A stretch of DNA of 64,000 nucleotides from Chromobotia macracanthus. Lineage: Eukaryota; Chordata; Actinopteri; Cypriniformes; Botiidae. Below are positions 1-12,200 of the stretch, in pieces. Numbering within the stretch: position 1 is the stretch's first letter; each line of letters opens with the position of its first letter. Below the pieces are notes generated by a model. That model was not told the origin of the DNA. It did no database searches and worked only from the letters and a program-made list of their open reading frames with translations. The stretch spans positions 3,507,001 through 3,571,000 of the forward strand of contig JAZGTH010000065.1 of the NCBI GenBank assembly GCA_036877525.1, in the 5' to 3' direction. A program made the position numbers and the translations under genes.

Positions 1-514
1 TAAAAGCAATACAATATACTGTATGAAGTATATAAATCTCATTTTGTAGCTGATTTAGCATCAAGATTTGTTCATGATTAATTATGATAATGTAAGGATG
101 TGATCCGTAACAATTTTTGGTTAAAAATGAACAAAAATTAGTTATTGAGTAAGTACATGACAGATCAGTGTTCAACGTGATCTCCGTATCCCGATTTGTA
201 GCTTGATGATTTAGAATTTGAGCTGACAGGTCAGATTTCCTGGGAAATGTCAGTGGCTTCATTTGACTAACAAACACAGTACTTTAAGTACATAAAGTAA
301 CCTGCAATTGTATGATTCAAACAGAGATGGCGATAGCGAGGTAAAAGTTACGTACTGCAGCTTTAAGGCAAAAACGTGCCAACATGCACATTGTATGAAT
401 TTTTTTATGTGATATACTTAATAAACTTAAGCTTCTAATGTTTGAAAATATTACAAATTTTGTTGTACCTTTACATTACCGTACATTACTGTACACTTAA
501 TTCCATTATCTTAC
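1..514 (-). other. pkp3 intron 3 (partial) with a dispersed repeat
   Basis: AT-rich intron running off the left edge. Positions about 60-372 hold, in reverse orientation, a diverged repeat shared with 63482-63745 and partly with 36100-36238. Nothing else recognised. Confidence 0.6.
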
Positions 515-1140
515 CCTCCAAGAGCATCAGCAGTTCCATCTGCCATTCCATCACACACATCCACACCACGACCCACACTTTTCAAACTATGCACAGACCC
601 TGCTCTCTTTATGGTGCCCTGGTAATTCCCAGCACCCATCATACTGCTGCCCCCTGTGGACATCTGTTGCCAGTGCATGGAATTGCCGCTCATCCTTTGC
701 TGCTGTTGTTGTTGCATCTGCCGATTATTTATGCGGCTGATGGTACGGTGGGAGGGGCCTTTAAATGAATATTCATGAGCAAAGTCGGCCTCCCTCCATC
801 CTCTATTGAAGCCATCCTGTGCCAGGGTCCCACTCAGGGTCCCACTCAGGGTGCGCTGTCTGCGTGCTACATTAGGTGAAGGGTTCTGGGTGTAGGTCTG
901 CATCCAACTGGCTACAGGAGAAGACTGCCGTTGCAGTGTATGCCCACCCATGTATGCTGCATCCTGCTCAGTCCGATTCATCATTCTAGATTCCACTGTG
1001 TATATCTGACCGTCTTGTTGCATGTACTGACGGCCCACTACAGCAGGCATGGGGACACCATGGCTGATCCTGTTCCGAGTTCCCATTTCACCCACAGAGC
1101 GAGAGGAAAATCCCCCCACATACTGCGACGTCTGGGGGGT
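515..1140 (-). CDS. pkp3: pkp3 coding exon 3
   Basis: Encodes residues 102-309 plus two bases, opening with TPQTSQYVGGFSSRS after a TTACTCAG acceptor and ending ...ADALG at GG|GTAAGA. It contains a six-glutamine run (697-714, mixed CAG/CAA) and an exact 12 bp tandem duplication encoding LSGT LSGT (about 826-849). The reading frame is open throughout. Confidence 0.85.
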
Positions 1141-4100
1141 CTGAGTAAAGAATAAATAAAGGAAACATAAAACTTTATCAACATTATTATTATTATTATG
1201 CAATGATCAATTCTTTGATTTTGTTCATTGCTATCACACAGGAGGACAACAGGGTGTCCAATCCACAGTTTGGTTCATGAGGTCTGGGGTTAGGAATGTT
1301 TGAGATTAGCTCCTGAGCTCAGCACACTGGGCTCTGAACTTAATTCCACAGCTTGCTAGAACTGCACTTCACCTTCTAAATGCAGCTCCAGCGAGAGAAT
1401 GCAAAATACCACACCATTGTGTGTTACGGGTGCAGCCACACAAAGCATCATTGTCAGAGGATTGTGGATCTTGCAATCAATCTAACACCAATCTGTTCAG
1501 GCCCAGCTAACAGGGAACATTGGCTAACATTCTTTAAAAGTTCTATCAAAGTTCTATCAAAGTTATCAAAAACGTCCCGCAACAATAGTAGAACTTTTTT
1601 TAACATTATGTGTCATATATCATGTTATTCTTAGTGTTAAACATTTTAAAACATTATAATTTGTTCCAGTAACCAAACAATAACATTAATGCAATGCCTG
1701 AAAAATTGTCATTTTGAACGTTTCCTAGAACTTTTAAAGTAATATTTTTAATGTTTTCGTTATTTAATGGAAACATTAGAGGAATGTTCTTACAACCAAA
1801 AATTGTTAGCTGGGTAGGTGACTGTGCTAAACTGACTTTGGGAGAGCTGTCAACACAAAATGGCATTGGAAAGAAAAACATTAACCCAAGAGAGTACAGT
1901 TGGAAAAACTTGGCTTTACCATGGACTTTTAAAAAAAATTGAAATTTTTTTTAATTTTAGGTAAATCAATGACTAAAACAAGCTTGAAACTCACAATTAA
2001 ACAACTGGAAATGTTTTAAATGTAGTCACACTTACTGCTATTGTTCTGTTGCCATTGTACACCACAGACTTGGAACTGAATCCAGGGCCTTTTGTTTGGT
2101 ATCTTGTGGTGGACGAGCCATTCAATTCTGAAAAAAGACCATTATAAAATACACACTTTTACCTCATGTTATCTCTGTGTGATTTATTACTTGTCTAATA
2201 TCTGTTTTCTCTACTTGTTAGCCTTGAGTTTTATCGCACCTAAACACTACATTAATAAAACGGCTAAAAACCTGCCTCTTCCATGGATCCCCGACACAAT
2301 TATGAAAAAAAAAACTAACCTTTGTTTCTCCTCTCTCCCAGCAGGTTTTACCTCTCAAGCACGGAAATGTATGTAGGTAAAATTGTAGGCATGTATGACT
2401 GATGTTATTGCCTCCCTGTGATTTATGCTTTGTGTTTTCCCTCACCTTGTAAGTCGCTTTGGATAAAAGCATCTGCTAAATGCCTGAATGTAAATGTAAG
2501 CAAGTTAAAACTACAGATAACTACTTTTTAATCCATTTTAGATAACTGAGAAAGAACTACCAAAGAAAACTCCTTCCCAGGTGGCTTTCATTTTGACAGG
2601 ATTATTTCCAAAGCATTGCTCTACAAACGCATGACCCAGTGTGTGACCCCTTGTTTGGCATTCAGCTCTGAAGACTAAGTGCTTCATCGAATTTTAAGAG
2701 ATCAGGTTTCTATCGGTGCTCAGTCTGCTTAACCCATTCTTCTACACAGTCCTTATCAGTTGTGCTCATCAAATAGGTATGTGATATACATTAAGTCAAA
2801 GTCTCACATTCTGAGAGGAAGCCGTTGAAGAGGAAGTCTGTTATAGCAATCACACCAGAACAGAATGAAGGAGGAGGAAGAGATGATGACATCATAGGGT
2901 GGTCCTTTGTCTTATTTTTGTAGTGTTTGTTTAAATACTTGAATACTCAACTCCCACCTTTCTTTCTCCGTCTTTCTCTCCCTCTTTTCGTTCTCTCTTT
3001 CCTTCCTGTTTCTGAATATTTTATGTTCATCTTAAACAAAGATGAAAGTGTTTAATCCCACTACGAAAAACACCACATGATCCAAACAGTAGAACAGTAC
3101 AAAACTGAAATAGTCTGTATTCAGACGCAGCAAACAAAAGCAAGCCAGCTCTTCATTCCAGCAGAATACAACTGTGCTGAGAAAAATAAGGTGAAGTAAT
3201 AATAGGTGAAATCAGTTTCACTTTTAAGAAACATAAGAAAACAAAGATGAGGCCAACCATATATTGCTCTTCCCAGAAGAGAGATGAATTTCAACAAGAC
3301 CTCTATATAACTATGCGAGAGGAAATTGCTCAATACATGACGAAGACCAGATTGAATTTGGCAGATCTTACGAAGAAAAATTCTGTGTTAGGCTAATGTG
3401 TCAACTATTTATCTTAATATTTTCAACCCCTTTCTGAAATGCATTTTGAACATTATGAAGACTTTTTAAAGGTGCTTATAAAGAATCCTCATTTCCATAA
3501 TCCGTTAAAGTGAAATTCCTCATTAGCCAAGACCACACCCTCCCCTTAAAAAGATACTTTATCATAAAATGCTTTTCCACACAAATTCCCAACTCGGTTC
3601 TGTTCTCCATTCTAAATTGTGAACTATAAGAGGTTCTAACCTTTAACTAAATGAAAGTTAATTTGATTGGGAAAGTTCAACACCCGACCATAGCAGCCTG
3701 GATTAGCTGTATGCAACTTTTCAAAATAATTTCCTGCACTGACAACATTTCAAGCTTCTGAGATGTGCGGCAGTGATATGGCTCTCTGCTAGCCAGTAGA
3801 TTCAGAGGTTTATTAGATGCTACATTCCAGCAGATTTGGGTGGAGAGCCAGCGTTTAGAAGATTACCTCTGAAATTGAAACATCTGTTTCTCTGTAGAGC
3901 TTTTGGCATGACATACAGGTCTTCTGTAGTTGCTTATGAGTATTTACCAACATATATTTCATCATATACATCAGAATTTTTGTATATCTTCTGTATAGAC
4001 TCTGGGACTAACACAATGACTAAAAACTAACTTTTGAAACTAAATGACAACTTTTATGGCAAGTATTGGAAATCTGCCCCAGGCATTAGCATCTACAGGT

Positions 4101-6191
4101 GCTTTGACCATCCCAAAATGTGTAATAATCTAAAGCCTAATTAGCAATAACAAAACAAGCTAAACTCACTGCTGCTGGTACTGATCAACTGAGAGCACAT
4201 ACTGAATACATCAAGCAAATGAGATGATTAAGACTCATGCACTGGGCATCAGTACATTCCCAGAAAACATGGTTACACAAGCTGAGAAACAGCATAAATC
4301 CAGAAGACTAAAACTAAACAGAAAGGTGTGAGCCACATGTTTAGCGTGGTTCCAAAGAAGCATCTGACTTTTATTGAGAAGAAATAAACCTAACAGCAAA
4401 ACTTCTGCTTTTCAATGTCACTCTGTTCAGAAATGTTTGTCACAAGACAACTCTATTCAAGACATCAGCTAAAATAGACCTGACCTACTGATAAATCACC
4501 GTGAAGCAACACGTCACATTCCACGTCAAACTGAGACCATGTGTGAACTCTACAAAAACGAAATATAATTTCGGTTCCAAAAATATTCACATTATTTTTC
4601 TGCTTTTAATTTCAATGGAAGTTGTACTTCATTATTGTAAATCATTCTGTATTTCAAACAGGAGGAGGAAGATGACTGAAACAAAATCTGTGATGGAAAG
4701 CAGCAGGATCACTTCCTCTGTCTTTCTAAAAGGTCACGTCCAAACTTGTTTACTGTCACAGGCCGGATAGAAGCTTTCAAGTGACTTATTGTGATGAGGG
4801 TCAACAATAGGGTCAAAGTTTAAATGCTTAACATTCCTCACAGTAACAGGCCTCCCAAAAGATGTACTTGTCGATCAAGAGCTACCGGGAAGCGATGTAA
4901 CTCCCAGTAATAGCAATGATACCCCAGCTAACCGTGAATGTTCCCAGAACGCTGGCTAATGTTCTCTAAAAATGTTTTTAAAGTTATCCAGATTTGATAT
5001 ATATAAAGTTATAATCAATATGTGCGACTTATTGTCTCACTTAAACATATAAAATATATGCACTTAAAAAACAAAACAAAACACACTTTCAGTGAAGTAT
5101 CAAGTGAATAAAGAACTCGACACTAAATGACTTTGCTGCAACTTGCATGAGATTTTTATCTTTCCTCTTGAAATACGATCATCACATCACACCGGCGTGC
5201 ATTACCTGAATACACATATTCTATTAATGTGTCATTTTAATAACCACGTCTGCCCATGTTGTCCGGACATTGGTGAACCTGGAGGTAAGCCACCTTCATG
5301 AGGAGAAAAAGTGGCACTTTTACGGGGCAGTAAAGGAGGGGTAAGTGAAGAGTGAGGTTTGCTCTCATTTCTACCTCCCTGCCTCAGCCAGAAAGAGGTA
5401 AGCGATACCTTTCCCACGGGTTATCTACAATTCTCCCTCCCAAACATCCACACACAATGACCCCAATAGCTCACGTCTGTAGTTTAAATCACGTCAGAGC
5501 GATCCATTTTACAGATCTGCATTAGAAAACAAAACACTCCATATATCTTTTCAAGGTGACGTTAAAGAACAATACATCGTGTTCCAGTGTACACAAACTC
5601 AGGCATCACTTTTAATGTTTTAACCCCCAGTATTATCCCGAGGGCCAAAAGTTTCTTCTGTCCGGTTTGGTTTGTGTCCAAAACACTTACTTTTCTAGGC
5701 CAATGTTGGGGTTTGGGAGTGAGGAAGAAGAGTCTATATTGTAGCAAAAAACTGATACAAAAGTGCATGTCTGTGGCTTCTTATCACACAAGACACAATG
5801 AAACATTGCCTGTTTGTACACCTGCATGACATTTGCATGTCGATGCAAAACAAATGTCAGCATTGTGACCGACTCCACATCTGTGAAGTTCTTCTTCACA
5901 ATACACGAAACCATACTGCCCCACTACAATCCACCCATTCAAAGTTTCATCGACTTTGGTTATCCAGTAGCTTAACTCACCTGTGGAGCTGAAGTGAGAC
6001 GCGTTGAGCCGGGATAACGACGAGGCTTTCTCCGCCATCCGCTGCTGGACCTGCTGCTGGACGCGCTTCACTTTAGACAGCCGATCCCTCGCCAGCTGGT
6101 CATCGGACGGGACCGCGTACGTGGTGACCGAGGTGCTGGGCTGTAAGGCGGAGAAGAAAAGGCCCTCAGTGGCCACAACGGCACTCATCAT
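515..6191 (-). CDS. pkp3: plakophilin-3, 5' part (three coding exons, incomplete)
   Basis: Plakophilin-3 is an armadillo-family protein of the desmosomal plaque that links desmosomal cadherins to desmoplakin; a nuclear/RNA-binding pool is known for the family. Coding exons seen are 6191-5981, 2127-2036 and 1140-515 (minus strand). The joined frame gives 309 residues of the N-terminal head domain, and the armadillo repeats would lie left of position 1. Recognition rests on FFSALQP near the start, the PSDDQLARDR segment, the RVQQQVQQRM helix, two GFSS-type motifs (GFSSKS, GFSSRS) and VHSLKSVGRG near the end, all with counterparts in human PKP3. Splice phases match: exon 1 ends phase 1 and exon 2 phase 0, while exon 3 ends phase 2 into an exon outside the window. 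There are two in-frame start codons (6191, 6188). The head is rich in Ser, Gln and Arg, has a six-Gln run and a 4-residue tandem repeat (LSGT). It cannot be told which fish paralogue (a or b) this is. Confidence 0.85.
1141..2035 (-). other. pkp3 intron 2
   Basis: Intron between coding exons 2 and 3. It contains a full-length TIR element (1502-1814); the rest shows nothing recognisable. Confidence 0.75.
1502..1814 (+). mobile_element. short TIR element, copy 1 (CCCAGCTAAC family, full length)
   Basis: Starts CCCAGCTAACAGGGAAC and ends ATTGTTAGCTGGG, perfect 10 bp inverted ends, 313 bp, non-coding. The interior has many AACGTT/AACATT-like words and a TAGTAGAAC block seen in all other copies. 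A non-autonomous DNA transposon (MITE-like) is the simplest reading; the superfamily was not determined. Confidence 0.7.
2036..2127 (-). CDS. pkp3: pkp3 coding exon 2 (92 nt)
   Basis: Short exon found by phase: the acceptor after TTTTTTCAG completes codon 71 (G|AA, Glu), followed by 30 codons including the GPGFSSKSVVY segment. It ends at a GTAAGTG donor in phase 0, which is what the next exon needs. Without it exons 1 and 3 would be out of frame. Confidence 0.8.
2446..2497 (+). repeat. SINE 3' tail
   Basis: Contains GTAAGTCGCTTTGGATAAAA followed by GCATCTGCTAAATG and an AAATGTAA tail, the 3' end shared with the tRNA-derived SINE copies at 33252, 44690 and 13094. The tRNA head is missing. Confidence 0.6.
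4923..5010 (+). mobile_element. short TIR element, truncated copy
   Basis: Begins CCCAGCTAACCGTGAATGTT and keeps the GGCTAATGTTCTCTAAAAA block, then homology fades in AT-rich sequence. No second terminus found. Confidence 0.55.
5981..6191 (-). CDS. pkp3: pkp3 coding exon 1
   Basis: Encodes residues 1-70 plus the first base of codon 71. The start is the ATG at 6191, with a second ATG immediately after. It ends ...HFSSTG at a consensus GTGAGT donor (5980-5975). FFSALQP and the PSD(D)QL motif align with the human PKP3 N terminus (FLLSALQP, PSDLQL). Confidence 0.85.
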
Positions 6192-6440
6192 GGACTCCCA
6201 AAACTCGCTCCAATATACGTGTGATCCAAACTAGACCGGCTAAAGGTCCCACAAACGCGTCCTGGTGGGTATTATTTATTTTCTTCCCAAATGTTTCTCT
6301 TATGTATCGTGGAAAGCAAGCGCAGGTGAAGTGCGCGGAGCGGAGGTCACTTCCCACACTTGCTCCGACCGCACGGAGCGCACTGAGCGCAGGCGGGCAG
6401 CCGTGATACGAGTGCGTAGACGGGGCGGAGCCACCTCACC
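6192..6440 (-). promoter_or_regulatory. probable pkp3 promoter / 5' UTR
   Basis: GC- and CpG-rich block directly upstream of the pkp3 start codon, standing out from the AT-rich surroundings. It includes a GC-box-like GGGGCGGAGC (about 6421) and several GAGCG words. No TATA box is convincing. Placed by position and composition only. Confidence 0.4.
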
Positions 6441-8626
6441 ATGGTCCCCGCATTGAGACACTTATGCATTACCGTGTCACATAAACGATTGATGATCATA
6501 TAGAAACACAATAATAATAATATAGATAATATAGATACAGAGGTTATATGAACGCCACCGTTGCGATTGCGTCTGGCTGCTGTCCACAGTTAGTTGACTG
6601 CTTTATTAAAAAATCACTGTGTTAAGTATTTGTAAATGCATACTTTGGTGTTTGTGAATATTGAGGATATAAAACGTATCGACAACATACTGTTTATCGA
6701 CATAAAGCACGCAATTTCATCCGTAAAACTACTTACCAGTTTAACACTTTTTCCTTTCATTGTTCTGATATGTTCCCAAACTTCTTCCTTGGGTTCCTCT
6801 TCCGCAGTTCTCGGTTTCTTGTGTCGAGTCAAGCACTCACTTACAGAGGAGTAACTTTTACAGAATTACCCACCCAAATACTGACCTTACATCATCCCTC
6901 CTCCCAGAGATTTCTCTTAATCATAACAGAGATTTTGGGAATGTCAGGCTACAGAAAAACTTCCTGGGAAAAGGTTGGAGAAGGAGAGCGAGAGGATTGG
7001 ATTTGGGTTAAGATGCTGAATGCAGATTTTAGTTTCATTCCCTTTGCTTTGACTAGGTGTGATTCTCTTTATATACGCATATATAAAGGATTATTGATTT
7101 GTGAATTACATAATGAGTTATTACTGCTGATTGCTTTATGCATTTAGTTATTATTCAGTTCTGGAAATGAATGGCTACAGGCTTTTGTGTAAAACATCTC
7201 GTAGTGATAAGACACACCCATTCCAGCAACACATCATAGTAAATAAATCAATAAAAAATACGTTTCTTTATATTTTATATAACTGTAACTATAACTATTT
7301 ATAGATACTATTTAGATAGTATATGACTGAAAAGGCAAAAATGAACAACACGAAGATGCGCTATTTGTAAAATACATTTAATTCCTTAATATTTGGGCAA
7401 CAAAACCAGACAAAAATGTTTGAGTCAGGGCAGAGGTTTAAGTGTCAGCTGTCAATTTCTGTCTCAAATATGATCATTTCAACACACTTAAATTCAACAG
7501 CAGATCTGATACTGCCTAACAATCCTTAACTTCATTAACAACAACTTTTGACTTCATATTGTTTAATAGTTTCAGTATCATGCTCAACCTGTTATATTCC
7601 CCAAAATTTGACATGCTTCAGCTGAAATCTCGGCTGAGGTTTTATTCTTTTGACAAAGAGATAAGTGGACAATTAAAGGCATACGTTGTCTTTACATGGT
7701 CATTATTATACTATGTAGCTGTACATATTACAAGACACTTTTAAGCATATCAGCATAGGCAATATGTGTTAACAAGACAGAGTTGCATAATGCATGTGGT
7801 AAATCACAAATCTGGTATCAATACATCAGTGTTTGAATGGGAAAGGTTTTTGTAAGTGTGGTTAAGAGGAATAAACATATGATAGACACGTACACATGAT
7901 CGGGTTTAGTCAATAGTTCTCAAAGTGAATTGTACTTGAGCGGCCCCTGGTGAAGACAGGTAGGTATTACAGCAAACAGGTGTTTTGGTTTACAGGTATT
8001 TTGCTGGCAGGTATTACAGCAAATACTTATGTCATGGGGTGGCAGTAAATAGCAAACACTTACATATCCTTCTATCTATCTTCTATCCTTCATATCTATT
8101 TGTTGAACTCAAGTCAACAAATGACACATTCACACACGGTTTCAGTAGAGTCGCATCATAACACATTGCAGTTATGACAACGTATTAGATTCCATTAGGA
8201 ATCATTCCAGATTTTCCATCTAAGTGATTAAGGGATGGGGTGTTCAATTAGGTGTTCCTGGCTATAGTTGTATTATTTCAGACAGTAAAGAGGGGCAGGA
8301 TTGAGGAACTCCAGTGACTGAGGTAATGAATCTACACGTGCCCAACTCCGTTTGTGACAGGCATGCAAAATAATATACTATATTAGTCTTAGAGAGCTAA
8401 AAGAGACACAGCATTCAGGCCCTGAGAGCCTCACCGCAACTGTTTGATCATAGTGGGCATCAGGTCTGTTCGTGAAACTTTCCAGAGTTAGAAAGCTGAT
8501 CTAGGATCAACTCACTCGCCCATGTCTCGCATATTGCATATAAATGCTTGTCAGCATTTATAATCCTTGCATTTTCATTTCCAATGAGCATTGCATTCAG
8601 ACTTTTTCCTCACCTAGCAGACGCTG
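6441..8626. other. intergenic pkp3-cd81
   Basis: AT-rich DNA between the pkp3 promoter and the 3' end of cd81. Short open frames only; nothing recognisable. Confidence 0.5.
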
Positions 8627-8632
8627 TTTATT
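8627..8632 (-). terminator. candidate cd81 poly(A) signal
   Basis: TTTATT on the plus strand reads AATAAA on the cd81 strand, the first such hexamer downstream of the stop codon. It implies a 3' UTR of about 0.5 kb. Position-based only. Confidence 0.3.
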
Positions 8633-9138
8633 TAGTGGTTTCTCAAGAAGAAACGTGTACACACAAACGGCAGTTTCAGAGAGGAAAATAGACAGGATTG
8701 TTGAAAACTAGATTCATGCTAAAGAGTCATACAGGGCTGCAAATATATACAGTTTATACATGTACATATGAAAAACGATAGTAACCAATAGCAGGAGCAG
8801 TACTTAAGTTAACACAAGAAGCCTACAAGCAAATAAATGTATCCATCCTTCATGTAATCATATATATTGTGTGTGTTTATAACTATCTGACAAGTCTACT
8901 GCTATAGCTAGAGATTGCAACTAGTCATCGCCAACTAGTGTAAACAATAACAGACTAGTTGTGGGTGGATCCACAGTGTCATTTGAACAAAATGCACTAA
9001 AATTTGTTCTATGAGACTTGAGGAACTGGATAGTGACTAGATTAGGAAATAATGGTACATATAAAACAAAATAGGAGATGGTAGATATAAAACAATTATT
9101 ATTTGGCTGATGTTTTTCATCTCTTGCCCTTTCAGGTT

Positions 9139-9201
9139 TCAGTACACAGGGCTGTTCCTGATGCCACAGCAGAGCACCATGCTGAAGATCATCTCAAAGA
9201 T
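9139..9201 (-). CDS. cd81: cd81 exon 8 (stop)
   Basis: 20 codons plus TGA, IFEMIFSMVLCCGIRNSPVY. Acceptor CCCCTATAG. Confidence 0.92.
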   Translation of the reverse strand: MFEMIFSMVLCCGIRNSPVY

Positions 9202-12200
9202 CTATAGGGGAAAACAGCATGATACATGTAAGATCTGGGCTGTTGTAAGCAATCTTAAAATCATTGTAGAACATTACATTATGATTAATGCCCAGCTATA
9301 ATGAAAGTGACTCATGAAAGATTAAACATGCATATACACACGCTCGTTCACTCACCATGATTACAGCGACAACTAGGGCTGCAATGCCAATCAGATAGAT
9401 CTTCTCAGAGAAAAGGTCTTTGATCCTGTCATGGCAATTCTGAAAAAATGAAGCGGTTATCACCTCTAACTGTATAATACAAACATTTTCACTGCAGATT
9501 GCTGCAATTTCACTGGTTCATCTTTATTTAAATTATTTACCGTTTTATTTTGGTTAATGAATCACGCTCAAAATAGGAGTGTAGGGGGGCTGAGAGAGAC
9601 AGTTTGTAGCCATTGTGGCTCTTAAGGCAAAATGTTAAACAGGTACAATAGCACCACCTACTGTGTTGGAGTATCAGCAGTACTAGTACTGAATTATTTA
9701 TGATATTATCATGTGTGTAGCATTAACATGGTATCAGTAATCATGGTTATTAAAATCACAGTTATTGTCAAAACTTGTATATTGTGAAACACCTAAATCA
9801 AATAATATAATCATAATATAAATGGACAATGCAGTTTAAGATAATCATAAACAAGAGATGTTCAGAGGTTCTTACATTAATCAGTTTAGATTTGTCAGGA
9901 CAGACATCCGAGACAAATGCACCGAAAACTGAAATGATGTCCCCCTTTCCACAGCAGTCAAGCTGAAAACCAAAAATGACACTGATTAGAAGCGCTCATA
10001 CAAGTACTGTTCAATGTTTGAAGTATTATGTGGTTTGAGTACAGTTTGCTTGAGGTACAGTTGTGTTGTGCTCAAATATTCTCTTTAACAACTGGTGCTA
10101 ATAAATGAAGAACTACTTACACTCTCATGAAAGACCTTCAAGACAGTAGTGCCGGCCTGCCTTTGTTCAGAATTTGTCATTGGACCCACTTTGTCATACA
10201 CAGAGTCATAGAAAGTGATCAACTCTTTGGAGATCTGCAGGGGAAAGAAATATATAATCACTATCTTCACAGTGTAACTGTAGCTAAATGGGTAGAGTGC
10301 CATGTTAACAGCGCGAAGGTTGTAGGTTCCGATTCCCAGGGACCACGCATACTGATAAATAACAAGCAACAAATATATGTTGAATGAACTTTATGTTGCT
10401 CTGATTAAAGTGTTTTTCTCAAATGCATAAGTATAAATGTGAATTGGGCAAGTCATAGGCAGACTCATTACACAAGAAGGTGTTGAGATGTACAAACGCA
10501 TACAGGCATGTGAATAGATGTTAATGAGTGCCACTGTAAATGTGTGTGTGATTAAGAAACCCACCTTGTCCTTGTTCATGTATCCCCAGATTCCAGCAGC
10601 AACCTCACAGGCAAACAAAATTACCAGACAGGCGAAGAACTGTAGGGGAAAAAAGCGTATGGACAGGAGTTTGTTCTCGTACCTGTACAGTCCCACCTTA
10701 GGTGACTATACTCACTGTAAGAACCTGATTTATAGACATCCTAAGGTTGTTTTAGAAATCTGTTAGAATATTCTCAGGTATCACTTATGTTGTAAGTACG
10801 TACTCCAGTGTTTACATTAAAGTAATTAACCCGTTAAAAACGTTATTTTGACATTTCTAGGAACGTTTAAAAAACGCTTCGTTGTATTAACATTATGTTT
10901 GATTATAGGAACCACATTCAAACTTTTTTAAATTATGTTAACATTAAAAAAGTTTTTATGTAACGTTTTCTAAAAATCCACAAACAACTTAAGAATAGTG
11001 TTTTTGATATATAATGCATGTTAAAAAGTTCTGCTGTTGTTACTGCAAGAACGTTTCTGATAAACTTTAGGAGAACTCCCTAATAAAAAAGGAAAAAGTC
11101 CCTCTTTGGAATCATGTGATTTAATAATTTGCCGAGTGGTCACAGGAAGCGTTACTCACTGTTCCAAGAAGACACTGAGATTCCTGTATGGCCCCATAGC
11201 AACCAAGGAATCCAACAAACATCATTACAGCACCAACAGCAATCAGGATGTAGATACCTGAAATAAACAGCACATGATGCATTAATCTCTTAATTAAAGT
11301 GGGACGGAAATTAATGTTTACTGTAAACAACCATAAGAGCATAAAATTTTAAAGAGTGAGCCATAAACCTCAGCTAATTAAATGCTGAATGAAACTGAAG
11401 CATTAAATCCAAATGTAATGGCACTTCCAGATTTAGGGAGTTGCCCAAAATAAATATCGTGAGGCTGCAGTACTTATTTGTGACCAGCAGAAGTCGCTGT
11501 GTGCTTTTGTTTGGGTGGGTGGTAGATTCATTATAAAAGAAAGGAAAACTGCAGAACATTTGGAAGTCATACTGAGAGCTCAAATTAACTTTCTGTTTCC
11601 ATTCTCTCATTTACAAGAAAAAGCTTTGGGTTAACAGAAAATCACCCTTCTTATGTAACACAAGGTGGTAGAAGGAAAAACAATAAAATAAAAGCGGCGT
11701 ATCTTAGAATCATCGCAATGTAAAGAAAAGAACTACTTTTTTCTTTGGCTAGATTTCTTAGAAACACTGAGTGATGTTACTAAGTAACTGCTGTAACCAT
11801 GGCAACCCCAGTAGGTCCGAGGGCACATCTGTGGCGTTTGCATCGATTCTTGTCTCTCTTTAGCTGTCGAGAACATCTGAGAGAAAAGAAATCCTGTTGG
11901 GAAATTAATCACACATACATATGATAGGTGACTCAGCACATGAGTGAGGAGGAATTCCTCTGTTCAGCAATGAAGCCATAGCTTTTCAGCTGTGTATGTA
12001 CGCTTCTGTTTCTCTCAGTTTTAATTCTGCATTTCATTTTTTGTCGTATTATGGCTACTTCAATATTTTCTGCGGAAAGTTATAATAATAAAAATAAGCT
12101 TGTGAATTATTGTCAAAGCTATTTTATGTTTGACAAGTAATTTGCTGAATCTGTCATGTTGATGATTCCTTCATGTTGGTGAGACCTCAACAGGAACCTG

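Larger units (their letters stand above)
2128..5980 (-). other. pkp3 intron 1
   Basis: A 3.85 kb intron, AT-rich, with a SINE tail (2446-2497) and the 5' third of a TIR element (4923-5010). The small open frames in it lack codon structure or homology and are taken as chance. Confidence 0.7.

Noticed and set aside
10290..10345. Possible tRNA gene
   Set aside because: It has A- and B-box-like words but no intact acceptor stem and is followed by a SINE body, so it is a SINE head; the same holds for 44690 and 47615.
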